Shown here piece by piece: positions 35,205-44,328 of a stretch of 64,000 bases of DNA (its first letter is position 1; every line of letters starts with the position of its first letter). The notes under the pieces were generated by a model. That model ran no database searches. It was not told the origin of the DNA and was given only the letters and a program-made list of their open reading frames with translations. The translations under genes were made by a program, and so were the position numbers. Source of the DNA: Variovorax gossypii (lineage in GTDB: Bacteria; Pseudomonadota; Gammaproteobacteria; Burkholderiales; Burkholderiaceae_C); contig NZ_RXOE01000012.1 in NCBI RefSeq assembly GCF_003965815.1, positions 62,001-126,000 of the forward strand, given 5' to 3'.

Positions 35205-35440
35205 GGCGGGAAGTACGGCGCGAGGGGCGCGTCGTCGCCATGGCCGGCGACGGCATCCACGACGCACCTGTGCTCGCCAAGGCCGACGTGGGCGTGGCCA
35301 TGGGAACTGGCACGGACGTTGCGGTGAGCAGGGCCCAGGTGACGCTGATCAAGGGAGACCTGCGTGGCATTGCTCAGGCACGGTCATCTCCGAACAGACC
35401 ATTGCCAACATGAAGCAGAACCTTGGCTTCGCCGTTTGCG
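35205..35440 (+). pseudogene. C-terminal scrap of a heavy-metal P-type ATPase
   Basis: The hinge motif GDGIHDAPVLAKADVGVAMG (normally GDGINDAP) and TLIKGDLRGI identify a CopA/ZntA-type ATPase tail. After a frame change, SEQTIANMKQNLGFAV gives the start of the last membrane region. Neither a start nor the rest of the gene is present. It is debris next to a transposase scrap. Confidence 0.75.
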
Positions 35441-35445
35441 CAGGG

Positions 35446-35590
35446 CAGCGATAGTCGAACGCACGCATTCCTGGCTGGTGCCTCCGGCAAGCTGTGCACT
35501 CGCTTCGAGTGCTGCATCGACGTTCATATCGCCGTGCTTCCTCTGGCTTGCTGTGTCATCTGCTCTCGCAATCTCGCCCCGTTTTGTTAG
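35446..35590 (+). mobile_element. 3' scrap of an IS5-like transposase gene
   Basis: RRAAIVERTHSWL matches the catalytic-Glu region of IS5/IS427-type transposases. After one frameshift, RFECCIDVHIAVLPLACCVI ends at TAG 35588-35590, as in the family C-terminus. No inverted repeats or upstream portion were found. Confidence 0.65.
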
Positions 35591-35596
35591 CCGCGC

Positions 35597-37201
35597 TTAT
35601 TCATACTCAATGGTCCCCAAACGCACCAGACGCTGACAATTCGGACCCGGGGAGCTATCACCTTCCTCCAATTCCTGCCCGAGCTCGCGGCGCAGCAGCT
35701 CGCGCGCTGGCGCCGGTAGCCGCCGCAGCAGAGGTAAGCGACATAGCAACGCGCGAATCTGGGCGGGCGTGAGCGTTTCCAGCAGCGCCCTGGCCGCGGT
35801 ACGGGCTACGCTTGGTGCAGGGTCCGACAAGCTCTCGGTCAATACCGGCATCACATGCTTCGAAGTGAAGAAACTCAACCCCCACACGATGCGCCGGCGC
35901 ACGTAGGGCTCACGCTTGTTCAAGGTGCGGATCAACGGTTCAATGGCTTCACTATCGCCAATCGCAGCCAGTGCCAGCGCGGCGTTGGCGCAGCAATCGT
36001 CATCCTCGTGATCAAGTTGTGTCAGCAACGGGGCGAGCGCACGGCGATCCGGCAGATCAATGAGCGCGTCAGTAACCTCCCTTGTCAGCGTGCTCTCGTT
36101 CAGGAGCGGCAATAGCAGTGGGACCGTGTCATCGGCGCGACCACGGTATGCGAGTGCTTGTACCGCCAGCCTGCGGGCCTGGAGGTCAGTCCCCTCAGAC
36201 GACTGCAATAGACGGAGAAATACTGGCGGAACCGGCGCGCTCGCGTCGAATTTAAGCGCCTTGATCGCGGCATTGCGTATCTCGGCAACGGGATCCTCAA
36301 GCAACTCGAACACGAGCGGCGATAGGCGCTCCGCAAGGCCCTGGCCTGCAAGCGGCAGCGCCTCAATCGCCGCCACTCGCACCTCTTCAGATGGGTCGCA
36401 TAGCGCAGCATGCCAAAGCGGAAGCGAAGCAGCCCCAGGCTGCTTGTCGAACAGCGGGGCTAGCGAGCGAACGGCACGCTCACGCACTTCCTCATTGCTA
36501 TCTGTCAGCATCAACGCAACGAGTTCAAGCCGATGCTCTTCAGGCAGCGAGCGCGAGTTGCTAAGCGCTAGCGCGGCGGCCAAACGGAGCCTCAAGTCCT
36601 CGGCGCGAGTGGCCAATCGAAGCACATCCAATGCTTGGCTTCCGTTGAGGTAAGCCAATGCATGCAGAGCTTCCTCACGGACCTCCAAGTCGAGATCGTT
36701 GTGGAAAACAGAGATCAACGCCTCTAATACAGACGGGTCGGGCAGGTCGAAGTCTTTGAGAGCAATCACGACGTTACTGCGCACATCGGCATCCGTATCA
36801 CACAGTGCGACCAGCAGCGGGTCGATCGCGGCGGGGTCGCTGAAACGCAGACCTTGGGCGGCGGCAGCACGCACACGGGCATCGGCGTCCCGCAGGCCCG
36901 CTGTTAACGCGTCGAATGCCGCCGTGCCGACGCCCCTATCTTCTTCATCGCCAAACCACCACATCGCTTGCCATCTTGCGGCAGGAAGGGGAGCGCAGGC
37001 TGCCTCGACGAACACCTTTGTCATTTCATCCCCTCTCAATCGAGAACCTGCGAGGGCAGATAAAGCGGCACTGCGCATTTCTTCATCCTCGTCGGCCAAT
37101 AGCCTCAACCAGGGGGCAAGTTGCCCGGTGATATCAGTCGCTTGCTCAGCCTCTTTTTCTGCGGCCTCTATACGTACTTGATCCAGCATTTCATCCCTCA
37201 T
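35597..37201 (-). CDS. HEAT-repeat protein
   Basis: A protein of about 534 residues built almost wholly of HEAT/PBS-lyase-like repeats. Examples are LLADEDEEMRSAALSALAGS, GLRDADARVRAAAAQGLRF, DTDADVRSNVVIALKDF and CDPSEEVRVAAIEALPLA. I chose the ATG at 37201 (MRDEMLDQVR); a TTG eight codons earlier is open but weak. Such proteins are protein-binding scaffolds. No enzyme domain or signal peptide is visible. It stands alone among gene fragments, so no partner can be inferred. Confidence 0.8.
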   Translation of the reverse strand: MRDEMLDQVRIEAAEKEAEQATDITGQLAPWLRLLADEDEEMRSAALSALAGSRLRGDEMTKVFVEAACAPLPAARWQAMWWFGDEEDRGVGTAAFDALTAGLRDADARVRAAAAQGLRFSDPAAIDPLLVALCDTDADVRSNVVIALKDFDLPDPSVLEALISVFHNDLDLEVREEALHALAYLNGSQALDVLRLATRAEDLRLRLAAALALSNSRSLPEEHRLELVALMLTDSNEEVRERAVRSLAPLFDKQPGAASLPLWHAALCDPSEEVRVAAIEALPLAGQGLAERLSPLVFELLEDPVAEIRNAAIKALKFDASAPVPPVFLRLLQSSEGTDLQARRLAVQALAYRGRADDTVPLLLPLLNESTLTREVTDALIDLPDRRALAPLLTQLDHEDDDCCANAALALAAIGDSEAIEPLIRTLNKREPYVRRRIVWGLSFFTSKHVMPVLTESLSDPAPSVARTAARALLETLTPAQIRALLCRLPLLRRLPAPARELLRRELGQELEEGDSSPGPNCQRLVRLGTIEYE

Positions 37202-37524
37202 TTTGTGACGACCGTCGCCCACCAAGCTGCCTTTCGCGCATCGCAGATGCGAAGCTGGCTCGCTCGATCTCCAGGAGGTTGTCGCAATCGTCGAGCGCTG
37301 GCCGAACCAGGAGCTTGCGGGGTCGCTTGCAGACGGTCTGAGGAGCGATCATCGGTGATGGGACTGCCAGGGGCCGGCGCAATGCGCGGACCGCGCCACG
37401 GCTACCTCTGGCGCGCCGCTCCTCCCTAGCCCTGTGGTCCGCCGCACCCAGGACTGACGCGAGTTACACGCTGAAGGCGTCTTCGCAGAACAGTCGGTAG
37501 GCCGAGGCGCCGGCACCCGATCCG

Positions 37525-37728
37525 TTGCACGTTTTCGCGCAGATCGGCGCCGGCCGCGGCTGCACCTGCCTGCCTGCGCCCTTTGCGCTGCATCGCTATG
37601 CGGGCGTACAGCCCAGGCCGCTGCGGGAGCGGATCATGGTGCCGCTGGTGGTGTTGACCGCCTCGCGCGTGACGCAGGAGTTGCACGACGCCCTGGTCAA
37701 GGGCGCGACGCGGATGCTCAGCGGGTGA
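37525..37728 (+). pseudogene. Fragment resembling a LysR effector-domain tail
   Basis: HVFAQIGAGRGCTCLPAPFA and RPLRERIMVPLVVLTASRVT, ending at TGA 37726-37728, look like the last 65 residues of a LysR-type regulator. There is no helix-turn-helix upstream. The assignment is tentative. Bases 37,202-37,524 show nothing else. Confidence 0.35.
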
Positions 37729-37865
37729 CGTCCCGGGATGGTCTCCGAGCACTTTCGCTCATGACGTCGGGGCGGGGTCAGCGGGACAGAATGAAGTGTT
37801 TCGCTGACCTTGCTGCTCGAACCCGCGCTCGACATTTGAGCGGCCCGCATCGAGAACAGGATCGA

Positions 37866-38180
37866 CTCGCAGGCCAAGGTGGGCGATGTCATCGATATCG
37901 CTGGTGCGCGGGTCATCCGCGCGGCGCAGAAGTTCGACGCGCGCTGCGTGGGCGTGACGCTGTCGCAGATCCAGTTCGACCTCGCGACCGAGCTCGTGAA
38001 GGTCGCGGGCCTGGAAGACCGCATCGAGATCTGCAGGACTATCGCGACGTGAGCGGCCGATGCGACCGCATCACCAGCGTCGGCATGTTCGAGCACGTGG
38101 GCCGCAAGAACCTGCCCGAGTACTTCAAGCGCGTGCAGCAGCTGCGGGTCGACGACGGCGTGGTGATGAACCATGGCATC
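37866..38180 (+). pseudogene. Fragment of a cyclopropane-fatty-acid synthase gene
   Basis: VIRAAQKFDARCVGVTLSQI, then, after a frame change, DYRDVSGRCDRITSVGMFEH and VGRKNLPEYFKRVQQLRVDD match the SAM-binding core of Cfa-type methyltransferases. Both ends are missing. Bases 38,181-38,366 show no other gene. Confidence 0.75.
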
Positions 38181-38366
38181 CATCGCGGCATTCAATTGCA
38201 GGCCAGGATTCCATGGAGATCAACAGGGCGTGTCCTGCTTTCCCGGTTGGCTGCCGCACGGCGTGTGGCCGCAAACAAAATGCCGATGACTTTCTGCACT
38301 GGCTTCTTTGCTCCTCCCACCGCGAGACTTCGAACACCCGGATCTCTGGCCTCAGGAGGGCATGTC

Positions 38367-39449
38367 GTGAAGACAAACGTTTTGCATGCGCTGGTCGCGA
38401 TGACCGTCTCGAATATCGGCCACGAGGAGTGGTCGCGAACGAAAAGCCGCATCGTCGCGGCGTCGGCCTCCGCACTCGTTCTCGCCATGCTGCAAGGCTG
38501 CGGGGGCGGCGGGAGCAGCGGTGGTGGTGGATTCGCTCTGTCACCGGCCGCGTCGTCCAGCGACAAGCCGGCACAGGCCTTGGATACCGCACCTTCCTTC
38601 AAATCCGAGACGCTTCCCGTATCCGATCCAGGCGAGTGCCTGACGGCACCGCAGGCCGGTTCGATCGCGGATGTGGGCAACGGGATCGAAGGTGTCTGGG
38701 AGGCGCCACCGCTCGCCGGGGGCTTCAGTGGCGGAACCATGCAGATCGACAGTGCTGCGAGAGCGCAAGGCTCGACCTACGAGTTCATGACCTTGAGCGG
38801 GGCGCAGTTCCCCAGACTCGATGCGTCGTTTTACGGCGACCTCGTTTTCAGCGCCGCCAGTTCGAGTTGGCAGTTCAACCTCGGCTCCGGAATGCTCTAT
38901 CCGGAGATGGGCAATCCGAAACCGTTGTCGGGCAACGGGAACTTCAGCGCCAACAGCACCTTGAGCGGCAGCTACACCATCGGAGCCTCTGCCTCGAGGA
39001 CTTTCGGCCCCTGGACCTATTCGCCTGGCAATTCGCTCGCCGTGGACTCGACGGTGCTTGCCAAACGCTGGGGCGATCTGAACGCGGTCACTGCGGGCGA
39101 ACTCGTCGTGGCGCCTGATGGCTCGTTCACCGGCGTGATCTCGCCGATGATGGCTTACGGCCTCGGCATGTGCGCGTTCTCCGGCAACTTCCGGCATCGC
39201 GATGCCGGCACTTTGAAGAACGACCTCGTTTTCGACTTCGTGGCCACCGATGTCGCCCAGGCCGGCCAGACGCCTTGCAGGATGCTCGAGTACAGGGCCG
39301 GCTCGGCCCATATCCACGTCACCCAGGCCACTGCGGCGGGTGTCTGCAAGCGCTCGATGTCCCTGTGGATGGTCTTCGAAGACACCGCGAGGAAGCCTTT
39401 GGCCAGTATCAACTTCTACGGGATGCGGCCCGCTTCGGCACCCTCTTGA
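38367..39449 (+). CDS. Predicted lipoprotein, unknown function
   Basis: I place the start at the GTG 38367, because AGGAGGG lies 6 bases upstream; the open frame continues to 37725 through older debris. The lipobox LAMLQGC puts the lipidated Cys at residue 45, after a hydrophobic stretch (IVAASASALVLAM). An ATG at 38400 would give a more normal signal length. A Gly/Ser linker follows, then a beta-rich domain of about 290 residues (GSGMLYPEMGNPKPLSGNGN). No family was recognised. It should be anchored in the cell envelope. Confidence 0.75.
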   Translation: MKTNVLHALVAMTVSNIGHEEWSRTKSRIVAASASALVLAMLQGCGGGGSSGGGGFALSPAASSSDKPAQALDTAPSFKSETLPVSDPGECLTAPQAGSIADVGNGIEGVWEAPPLAGGFSGGTMQIDSAARAQGSTYEFMTLSGAQFPRLDASFYGDLVFSAASSSWQFNLGSGMLYPEMGNPKPLSGNGNFSANSTLSGSYTIGASASRTFGPWTYSPGNSLAVDSTVLAKRWGDLNAVTAGELVVAPDGSFTGVISPMMAYGLGMCAFSGNFRHRDAGTLKNDLVFDFVATDVAQAGQTPCRMLEYRAGSAHIHVTQATAAGVCKRSMSLWMVFEDTARKPLASINFYGMRPASAPS

Positions 39450-39589
39450 GGCCTGCGGCCTCCCGGATATGGGGTTCGACAGGCCTGAGCTGGGACAGTG
39501 GGAGAGACGAGGGACGTCGGATGCCGGCGGGCGTCCGATTCGCTCGCTCTTGAAGCGCGGCGCCGCAGGCTCATCCCTCTCCAAGACGC

Positions 39590-39651
39590 GAGGCCTTCGC
39601 GGTCGTTGTTGTCGCCGCCGCGCGGCGTGCTGCTCCGACGGCTTTGCTCAC
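39590..39651 (-). pseudogene. Decayed 5' end of a second yhcG-like gene
   Basis: Starting at the GTG 39651, the frame reads SKAVGAARRAAATTTAKAS, closely matching the start of the YhcG-like protein at 17229 (SKAVGPARRAAAAATTAEAA). The similarity then stops. The upstream sequence to about 39,960 is also related to the region upstream of the intact gene. Confidence 0.65.
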
Positions 39652-39865
39652 GCCCGGCCCCGTTCACCTGGACGGCCGGAGGTGTTGGAGGCCCCGCCGA
39701 AGAGCTGGGCTTTGAATGGGGTGAAGACAGTGGTAACAGGCACCGGGCAAATGCGGCGCCTCCATGGTGTCTCCGAGCGCACGGATCGCCGCTCAGAAGC
39801 ATCCGGGCCGTGCTTTGTCTCGCACGGCTGCCCGGTGCGTGCACGTGAGTTTCTTTGTCTTCTTT

Positions 39866-39884
39866 CTCTCAACGGTGTTGAGAG
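39866..39884. repeat. Palindrome CTCTCAAC-N3-GTTGAGAG, copy 3
   Basis: This is identical in its arms to the copies at 16893 and 17722. It lies about 215 bases upstream of the decayed yhcG start at 39651. Confidence 0.8.
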
Positions 39885-40123
39885 TTTCGCACCAGCCGGA
39901 CAGAGGAAGGGGCGGGAGGGTCGGCAGGCCGTTGCGGACCGCCTCGGCATGTCGGCGCAGCGTCGTCGTGCGAGTCGCTCCTGCAGCGAGCGCCCCAGGA
40001 TCTCACCGGCGTCAGGTTCGTGCAACACGCAGTCGCCGTGTCGCAAGGCACGTCGACTGCGAAGTGCAGCGCAAACGTCAAGCTCTGACCGAGCGTCAAG
40101 GTGGCCCCGGTCTTTGGCTTTCG

Positions 40124-40603
40124 TCAGCGCTGCAGATAGGCACTGAGCTTGTCGATGATCTCGCGGCTGCCTCGCTCCCGGCTGCCGTTGTCATCGAAGC
40201 CATCGAGGAACGCGCCCTGTTCCGTCATGATCAGTTGGGTTCCCGCGCCCGACGCCTTGAACTCGAGGGTGGCGAGCGAGACCGAGATCTTGCGTCCGTC
40301 CAGGTGCATCTCGTAGGTGTAGACGATCCGCTCTCCAGGAATGATGTCGAAGTAGGTCGCGTCGAACTCGGTCACCATGCCGGTTTTCCATTTGCCCTTC
40401 AGTCGCTCGCGGCCGCCGACCTTGAAATCCATGGTCCGCTCGACGATGTCCCAGTTGTCATTGGGCGCAGTGAACCAGCCGTTCTTGCCCTCGATGCTCG
40501 CGAATGCGTCGAACACCCGCTGCGGCCTCACGTCCGCATAGGTGCGTTCGATGGTGAAGACTCCGTGGGACACGCTGCGGTTTTGTTCGGTCTGATTTGT
40601 CAA
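40124..40603 (-). CDS. SRPBCC (AHSA1-type) domain protein
   Basis: A protein of about 159 residues starting at a TTG (40603) with GGAG upstream; the TTG overlaps the ArsR stop as TTGA. GVFTIERTYADVRPQRVFDA, FKVGGRERLKGKWKTGMVTE and YEMHLDGRKISVSLATLEF are the usual blocks of AHSA1/DUF-type SRPBCC proteins. These commonly follow an ArsR gene in proteobacteria. It probably binds a hydrophobic ligand. It is the last gene of the GST-ArsR-SRPBCC unit. Confidence 0.85.
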   Translation of the reverse strand: MTNQTEQNRSVSHGVFTIERTYADVRPQRVFDAFASIEGKNGWFTAPNDNWDIVERTMDFKVGGRERLKGKWKTGMVTEFDATYFDIIPGERIVYTYEMHLDGRKISVSLATLEFKASGAGTQLIMTEQGAFLDGFDDNGSRERGSREIIDKLSAYLQR

Positions 40604-40941
40604 TTTGATTCTCCGTCTGGGAAGTGCTTGAGGTGTTCGCCGAGGCGGTCGAGACGCTGGTCCCACTCCGCCCGACGCCGGTTGAACCACATCTCGGCAA
40701 GGCTGAGCGTGGCGGTATCTATGCGGCAGGTGCGTACCCGTCCGACCTTCTCGGAGCGCACCAGGCCGCTGGCCTCCAGCAGCGCCAGGTGCTGGACGAC
40801 GGCCGGCAGCGACATCGCGTAGGGTTCGGCGATCTCGCTGACAGTGGCCTGGCCGCGCGACAAGCGCTCCACGATGTCGCGCCGCGTCGGATCCGCGAGC
40901 GCCTGGAACGTCAGGTCGAGATTGGCGGTCGCGTGTGGCAT
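40600..40941 (-). CDS. ArsR-family transcription regulator
   Basis: A 113-residue ArsR repressor: TFQALADPTRRDIVERLSRG, then the recognition helix region MSLPAVVQHLALLEASGLVR and a wing with VGRVRTCRID. There is no Cys metal site, as in the subgroup paired with SRPBCC genes. The ATG overlaps the upstream GST stop (TGATG). It probably represses its own unit. Confidence 0.88.
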   Translation of the reverse strand: MPHATANLDLTFQALADPTRRDIVERLSRGQATVSEIAEPYAMSLPAVVQHLALLEASGLVRSEKVGRVRTCRIDTATLSLAEMWFNRRRAEWDQRLDRLGEHLKHFPDGESN

Positions 40942-41597
40942 CAGCCGTTCCTCAGGGGGAAGTACTGGAAGTAGGGTTCGGCCTCGGCCAGCACGCGGGC
41001 CACGCTGGGTCGCGCCTTCAGGCGACCGAGGTAGGCCGCGAGTTCGGGCCATTCGGTCAGGCCGACGGCGTAGTCGGCGTAGAACAGCGCCGGCAGCGCC
41101 GCGCAGTCGGCCATGGTGAAGGACTCGCCCATGGCCCAGGGCCCGCTGCCGCTGATCATGGGGGCGACGAGGTCATAGCCCGCTCGGATCTGGCGACGCG
41201 CCTGTTCGACGCCGAAAGGATCGTGCTGACCATCGGGGCGCAACCGTTCGGCAACGACCTGTTGGAATGGCGCGTGGATGTAGCTGTCGATGAGTCGATC
41301 GAGCAGGCGGGTCTGCATCGCCAACTCGGGATCGCCCGGCACCAGGGACGCGGCGCGGGGCTCGGTGCGCGCCAGGTAGTCGATGATGACGCTCGACTCC
41401 GGGATCGTCTTGCCTCGCGTGTTGTCGCGCAGCACGGGGAACTTGGCCAGCGGCCAGATCGCCTGGAAGGCGGCACGGTCGGCTGGATCGCCGAGATTCA
41501 CCAGCCGCGCCTCGAACGCGATGTCGGCTTCATAGAGCGCGATCAGCGCTTTCCAGCAGAAAGAAGACAGCGGGTGGTAGTAGAGGGCAAAGGACAT
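40941..41597 (-). CDS. Glutathione S-transferase
   Basis: A 218-residue GST. The N-terminal thioredoxin-fold domain (MSFALYYHPLSSFCWKALIA, FPVLRDNTRGKTIPESSVII) has the glutathione-binding ESS of the family and Ser/Cys near residues 11-14. The C-terminal helical domain includes FTMADCAALPALFYADY. It is first in an operon with ArsR and SRPBCC genes, so it is probably controlled by that repressor. The role is likely detoxification of an electrophile. Confidence 0.88.
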   Translation of the reverse strand: MSFALYYHPLSSFCWKALIALYEADIAFEARLVNLGDPADRAAFQAIWPLAKFPVLRDNTRGKTIPESSVIIDYLARTEPRAASLVPGDPELAMQTRLLDRLIDSYIHAPFQQVVAERLRPDGQHDPFGVEQARRQIRAGYDLVAPMISGSGPWAMGESFTMADCAALPALFYADYAVGLTEWPELAAYLGRLKARPSVARVLAEAEPYFQYFPLRNG

Positions 41598-42349
41598 CGC
41601 TGGCCTAAAACTTAAGAAGATGCTTAAGTATCTGGGCTGGCCGGCGAAGCGTCAAGCGGTTTGCGGGTGGCACAGAACGGGCCAGCATGTTCCGTGGCCT
41701 GGTGTGCCTGGTCGCGGACGTGGCTGCGTCTCCACGGCTGAGAGGGCGGTGCCGGCTCTCCACCGGATGTGGATGAAGTTGCACTCGGGATGTGGGACAC
41801 CCGAACTAGCATGTGCCGAGGTGGTGACCGTACGGGCACCACCGATGCGTCGTCGCCAGATCGTTGCGACTCCAGCGCGCCCATTCGGCGTGAGGGGTGT
41901 AGGGCCCTCTCTCAACATGCGCACACAGGAGTGCGACTCGTTGAGAGGGCGTTTGCCACCGCGCCAAGCCGGCAATTCTCCAAAGCAGGAATCTTGCGAT
42001 TCGCGTTCATAGCGTGTGTCTGACTGGTCGGTACCCACAGGTTCTCGTTGGCCTTGGCTCTGGCGAGCCATGGGCTCACCAACGAACAACGACATCGACG
42101 GGCGCTCTGCAGTCGGGATATCGAACGCGACATCGAAAGAGTTGGCGCCGGGCCTCACCGGCCGTCGTGGCGGCGTTCGAGGCGGACTGGCTGCAGGCTG
42201 AAGGAGCGGGGCAGGCTGGACTCTTTCGTCGTTTCAGCGGCAGACACGCATCCACCCTGGCGGCGTGCAGCACCGAAATGGCGGCACGCAACCTTTGCCT
42301 CTGACGAGGCCCATCCAAAGAGAAGTCCCATTCAAGGAGGTTCGAAGAT
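41598..42349. other. Gene-free stretch
   Basis: Several frames of 70-170 codons exist on both strands, but none has protein-like composition, a good start or a family match. The final 20 bases carry AAGGAGG for the repeat lipoprotein. Confidence 0.45.
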
Positions 42350-43357
42350 ATGAAGTTGAAACTGGTTCTTACCGCTGTCGCGGCCGCGGTTCTCGTCGCT
42401 TGCGGTGGCGGGGGAGGAGGCGGCGGCGGATTTTCCTCACTGCCCATGGGATCCGTTGCGCCGCCGGATTCTGGCAGTACGCCAGCGCCTTCTCCGGCGC
42501 CGTCTCCCGCCCCCGCACCTGCTGCGGCAGCACGCACGTACATGTACGAGGCGCTGTCGCCCGCTGCCGACAAGGATGCGTTCCTCGGTCATCTCAATGC
42601 CGAGGGCGCACGGAGCTTTCGCTTTCTCACATCCCTGGCTTTTGTGTCCGGGCAGAACGTCAGTACCGTTGAGACCTATGTGAAGGATGGGAGTGCAAGC
42701 TACGTCTACGAATTGCTGGATACCACCACCAATCGCAGCGCGTTCCAGGCGCAGCTCGATGCACAAGGCGCACGGGGATTCCGCTGGGCCGGCTCCTATG
42801 CGGTGGGCGGTGCGAGCGTCACGCTCTACAGAAAGGACGACGCCGGCACCTATTCGTATGTTCTCACCACCGCTTCCTCGAGCAGTGCGGGCTTTCTTCA
42901 GGAGGCCAATGCACAGGGGGCAAACGGCTACCTGAACTTGGCGCCGGGCTTCATGGTCGGCACGGAAACCGTGGCCATCTACGAGAAGGGCAGCGCCGGC
43001 CGTGCGCGCTACGTCTACGAATTTCCCTCCTCGCCAGGCAGCGATGCGGATCTGTGGGCCCAGCTCAATGGGCAGGGCGCACGTGGCTTCCGGTTCCGTT
43101 CTCCGTACAGCTTCTCAGACCGCAGCGGCCTGCTGTATGTGCAAGACGGCAGCCAGTCGTCCACTTTCAGCTTCTCTGCGCTGGATCCGGCTGAGGGCAG
43201 TGCCAAGTGGATGGAGCAGGTCAATGCGCAGGGGGCGCAGGGCCATGGACTGATCGGGGACTACATGATGCCAAGTGGTCAGGCCAAGAACCTTTTTTTT
43301 GCGGCCGCCAATTGCGCCGGCGAACTTTGCAATTCGACTTCTCTTTTTGGTCGATAG
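42350..43357 (+). CDS. Lipoprotein with five tandem repeats
   Basis: A 335-residue predicted lipoprotein. The signal peptide MKLKLVLTAVAAAVLVAC has its lipobox at LVAC, followed by a poly-Gly run and a Pro/Ser/Ala linker (PAPSPAPSPAPAPA). Five units of about 50 residues follow. Each begins with a Y-x-Y-like strand and has a central LNAEGARSFRF, LDAQGARGFRW, ANAQGANGYLN, LNGQGARGFRF or VNAQGAQGHGL. AAGGAGG precedes the ATG. The repeat is not one I can name. It should sit on the outer membrane or face the periplasm. Confidence 0.85.
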   Translation: MKLKLVLTAVAAAVLVACGGGGGGGGGFSSLPMGSVAPPDSGSTPAPSPAPSPAPAPAAAARTYMYEALSPAADKDAFLGHLNAEGARSFRFLTSLAFVSGQNVSTVETYVKDGSASYVYELLDTTTNRSAFQAQLDAQGARGFRWAGSYAVGGASVTLYRKDDAGTYSYVLTTASSSSAGFLQEANAQGANGYLNLAPGFMVGTETVAIYEKGSAGRARYVYEFPSSPGSDADLWAQLNGQGARGFRFRSPYSFSDRSGLLYVQDGSQSSTFSFSALDPAEGSAKWMEQVNAQGAQGHGLIGDYMMPSGQAKNLFFAAANCAGELCNSTSLFGR

Positions 43358-43428
43358 GCTCAGCCAAGTGATTCCTGGGGAGCGCGCCTTCCCAGGCATC
43401 GGCGGGGCGATCCCTCTGCTGCCGGTGG

Positions 43429-43540
43429 TGTGATTTCCATCCAAAACTGACCCACGTCGTAACCCCGGCCTGCCGCTTTCAGCGGCGGGAGCACAGGAGT
43501 GATTGACGTGGCGACACTGAGTGTCATCAGACGTTGGGCC
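43429..43540 (+). mobile_element. Left-end scar of an IS21-family element
   Basis: TGTGATTTCCATCCAAAACTG is followed by the start of an IstA-like protein (GTG 43499; IDVATLSVIRRWAL). It breaks off abruptly into unrelated sequence at about 43,540. No IstB or right end is present. Confidence 0.6.
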
Positions 43541-43801
43541 CTGCTGGGCCACGGCGTTGTTGAGCTCGCGCACTGGGCGGCTGCTGCCCTTTTGGGGATT
43601 TGGGGTGACCTGGGAAATGACAACGCCCTTCAGGTGTTCGTATGCCAGCCGTTGCGACAGTTGCTCGATGCCCGCTCCCGAGTACGCGAAGAGCGGCGCG
43701 GTGCCGCCGCTGATGCGATTGGCCTCGACGAAAGCATCTGTTGGAGCGCCGAGGCGATCAGCGCAAAGACGCACAGCGTCATCGCGGAGGCGCCGCCCCA
43801 C
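43541..43801 (-). pseudogene. Fragment resembling a periplasmic binding protein
   Basis: RLGAPTDAFVEANRISGGTA, SGAGIEQLSQRLAYEHLKGV and VVISQVTPNPQKGSSRPVRE resemble the ligand-binding domain of branched-chain amino-acid ABC binding proteins. The piece is cut at the IS21 scar on one side and has no start on the other. Confidence 0.4.
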
Positions 43802-43852
43802 GGAGCGTCGATGGCCGCGGACGTCATCAGGCGCTCGCTTGGCCTACCGCAT

Positions 43853-44242
43853 CTAGCTTCCCTTGGCCTTGCGACCGCGCGCGTTCGACTTCACCGGGAC
43901 GCTCTTTCCATGCTCGTTCCACCAGGCCGTGAGCGCCTGCATCGTCGGACCGAGTCCCCGGGCCTTCGATGTGATCTCGTATTCGACGCGGGGCGGCACT
44001 TCCGCGAAGACGGTGCGCGACACCAGGCCATCCGCCTCGAGCTCGCGAAGCTGCGCCGTCAGCATGTGTTGAGTGATGCCGGGAATCGCCTTTCGCAGTT
44101 CCCCGAAGCGGTAGATGCGCTGATTGAGCAGCCACATGATTTCCAGCTTCCATTTGCCCGAGAGCAGCGCGAACGCGCGGCGCATTTCCTCGTGCATGTT
44201 GATCTCGGCATTTCCCTTGGTCTGCTTTTCCATACTAGGCAT
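43853..44242 (-). CDS. HxlR-family transcription regulator
   Basis: A 129-residue winged-helix protein of the HxlR type: EEMRRAFALLSGKWKLEIMW, FGELRKAIPGITQHMLTAQL and RELEADGLVSRTVFAEVPPR. A basic tail ends it. It is divergent from the DoxX-SDR pair, with under 90 bases between the starts, a common arrangement in which HxlR proteins control the facing genes in response to quinones or other electrophiles. Confidence 0.9.
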   Translation of the reverse strand: MPSMEKQTKGNAEINMHEEMRRAFALLSGKWKLEIMWLLNQRIYRFGELRKAIPGITQHMLTAQLRELEADGLVSRTVFAEVPPRVEYEITSKARGLGPTMQALTAWWNEHGKSVPVKSNARGRKAKGS

Positions 44243-44328
44243 CACTTTTTCATCCTACTTGTGGTTTTCGATGTTAGGCGACATCCTTGCTGCGGATCGA
44301 TGCAATGACGCTCGATCAGGAAAACCTC

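Larger units (their letters stand above)
39450..40123. other. Gene-free stretch with yhcG-related remnants
   Basis: Apart from the yhcG 5' remnant and the palindrome listed separately, I see no gene here. About 39,700-39,960 is a diverged copy of about 17,560-17,820, including CAGGCACCGGGCAAAT. Confidence 0.55.

Noticed and set aside
41652..42158. 168-codon minus-strand frame in the gap before the repeat lipoprotein
   Set aside because: It has no ribosome-binding site, no protein-like hydrophobic pattern and no family resemblance.
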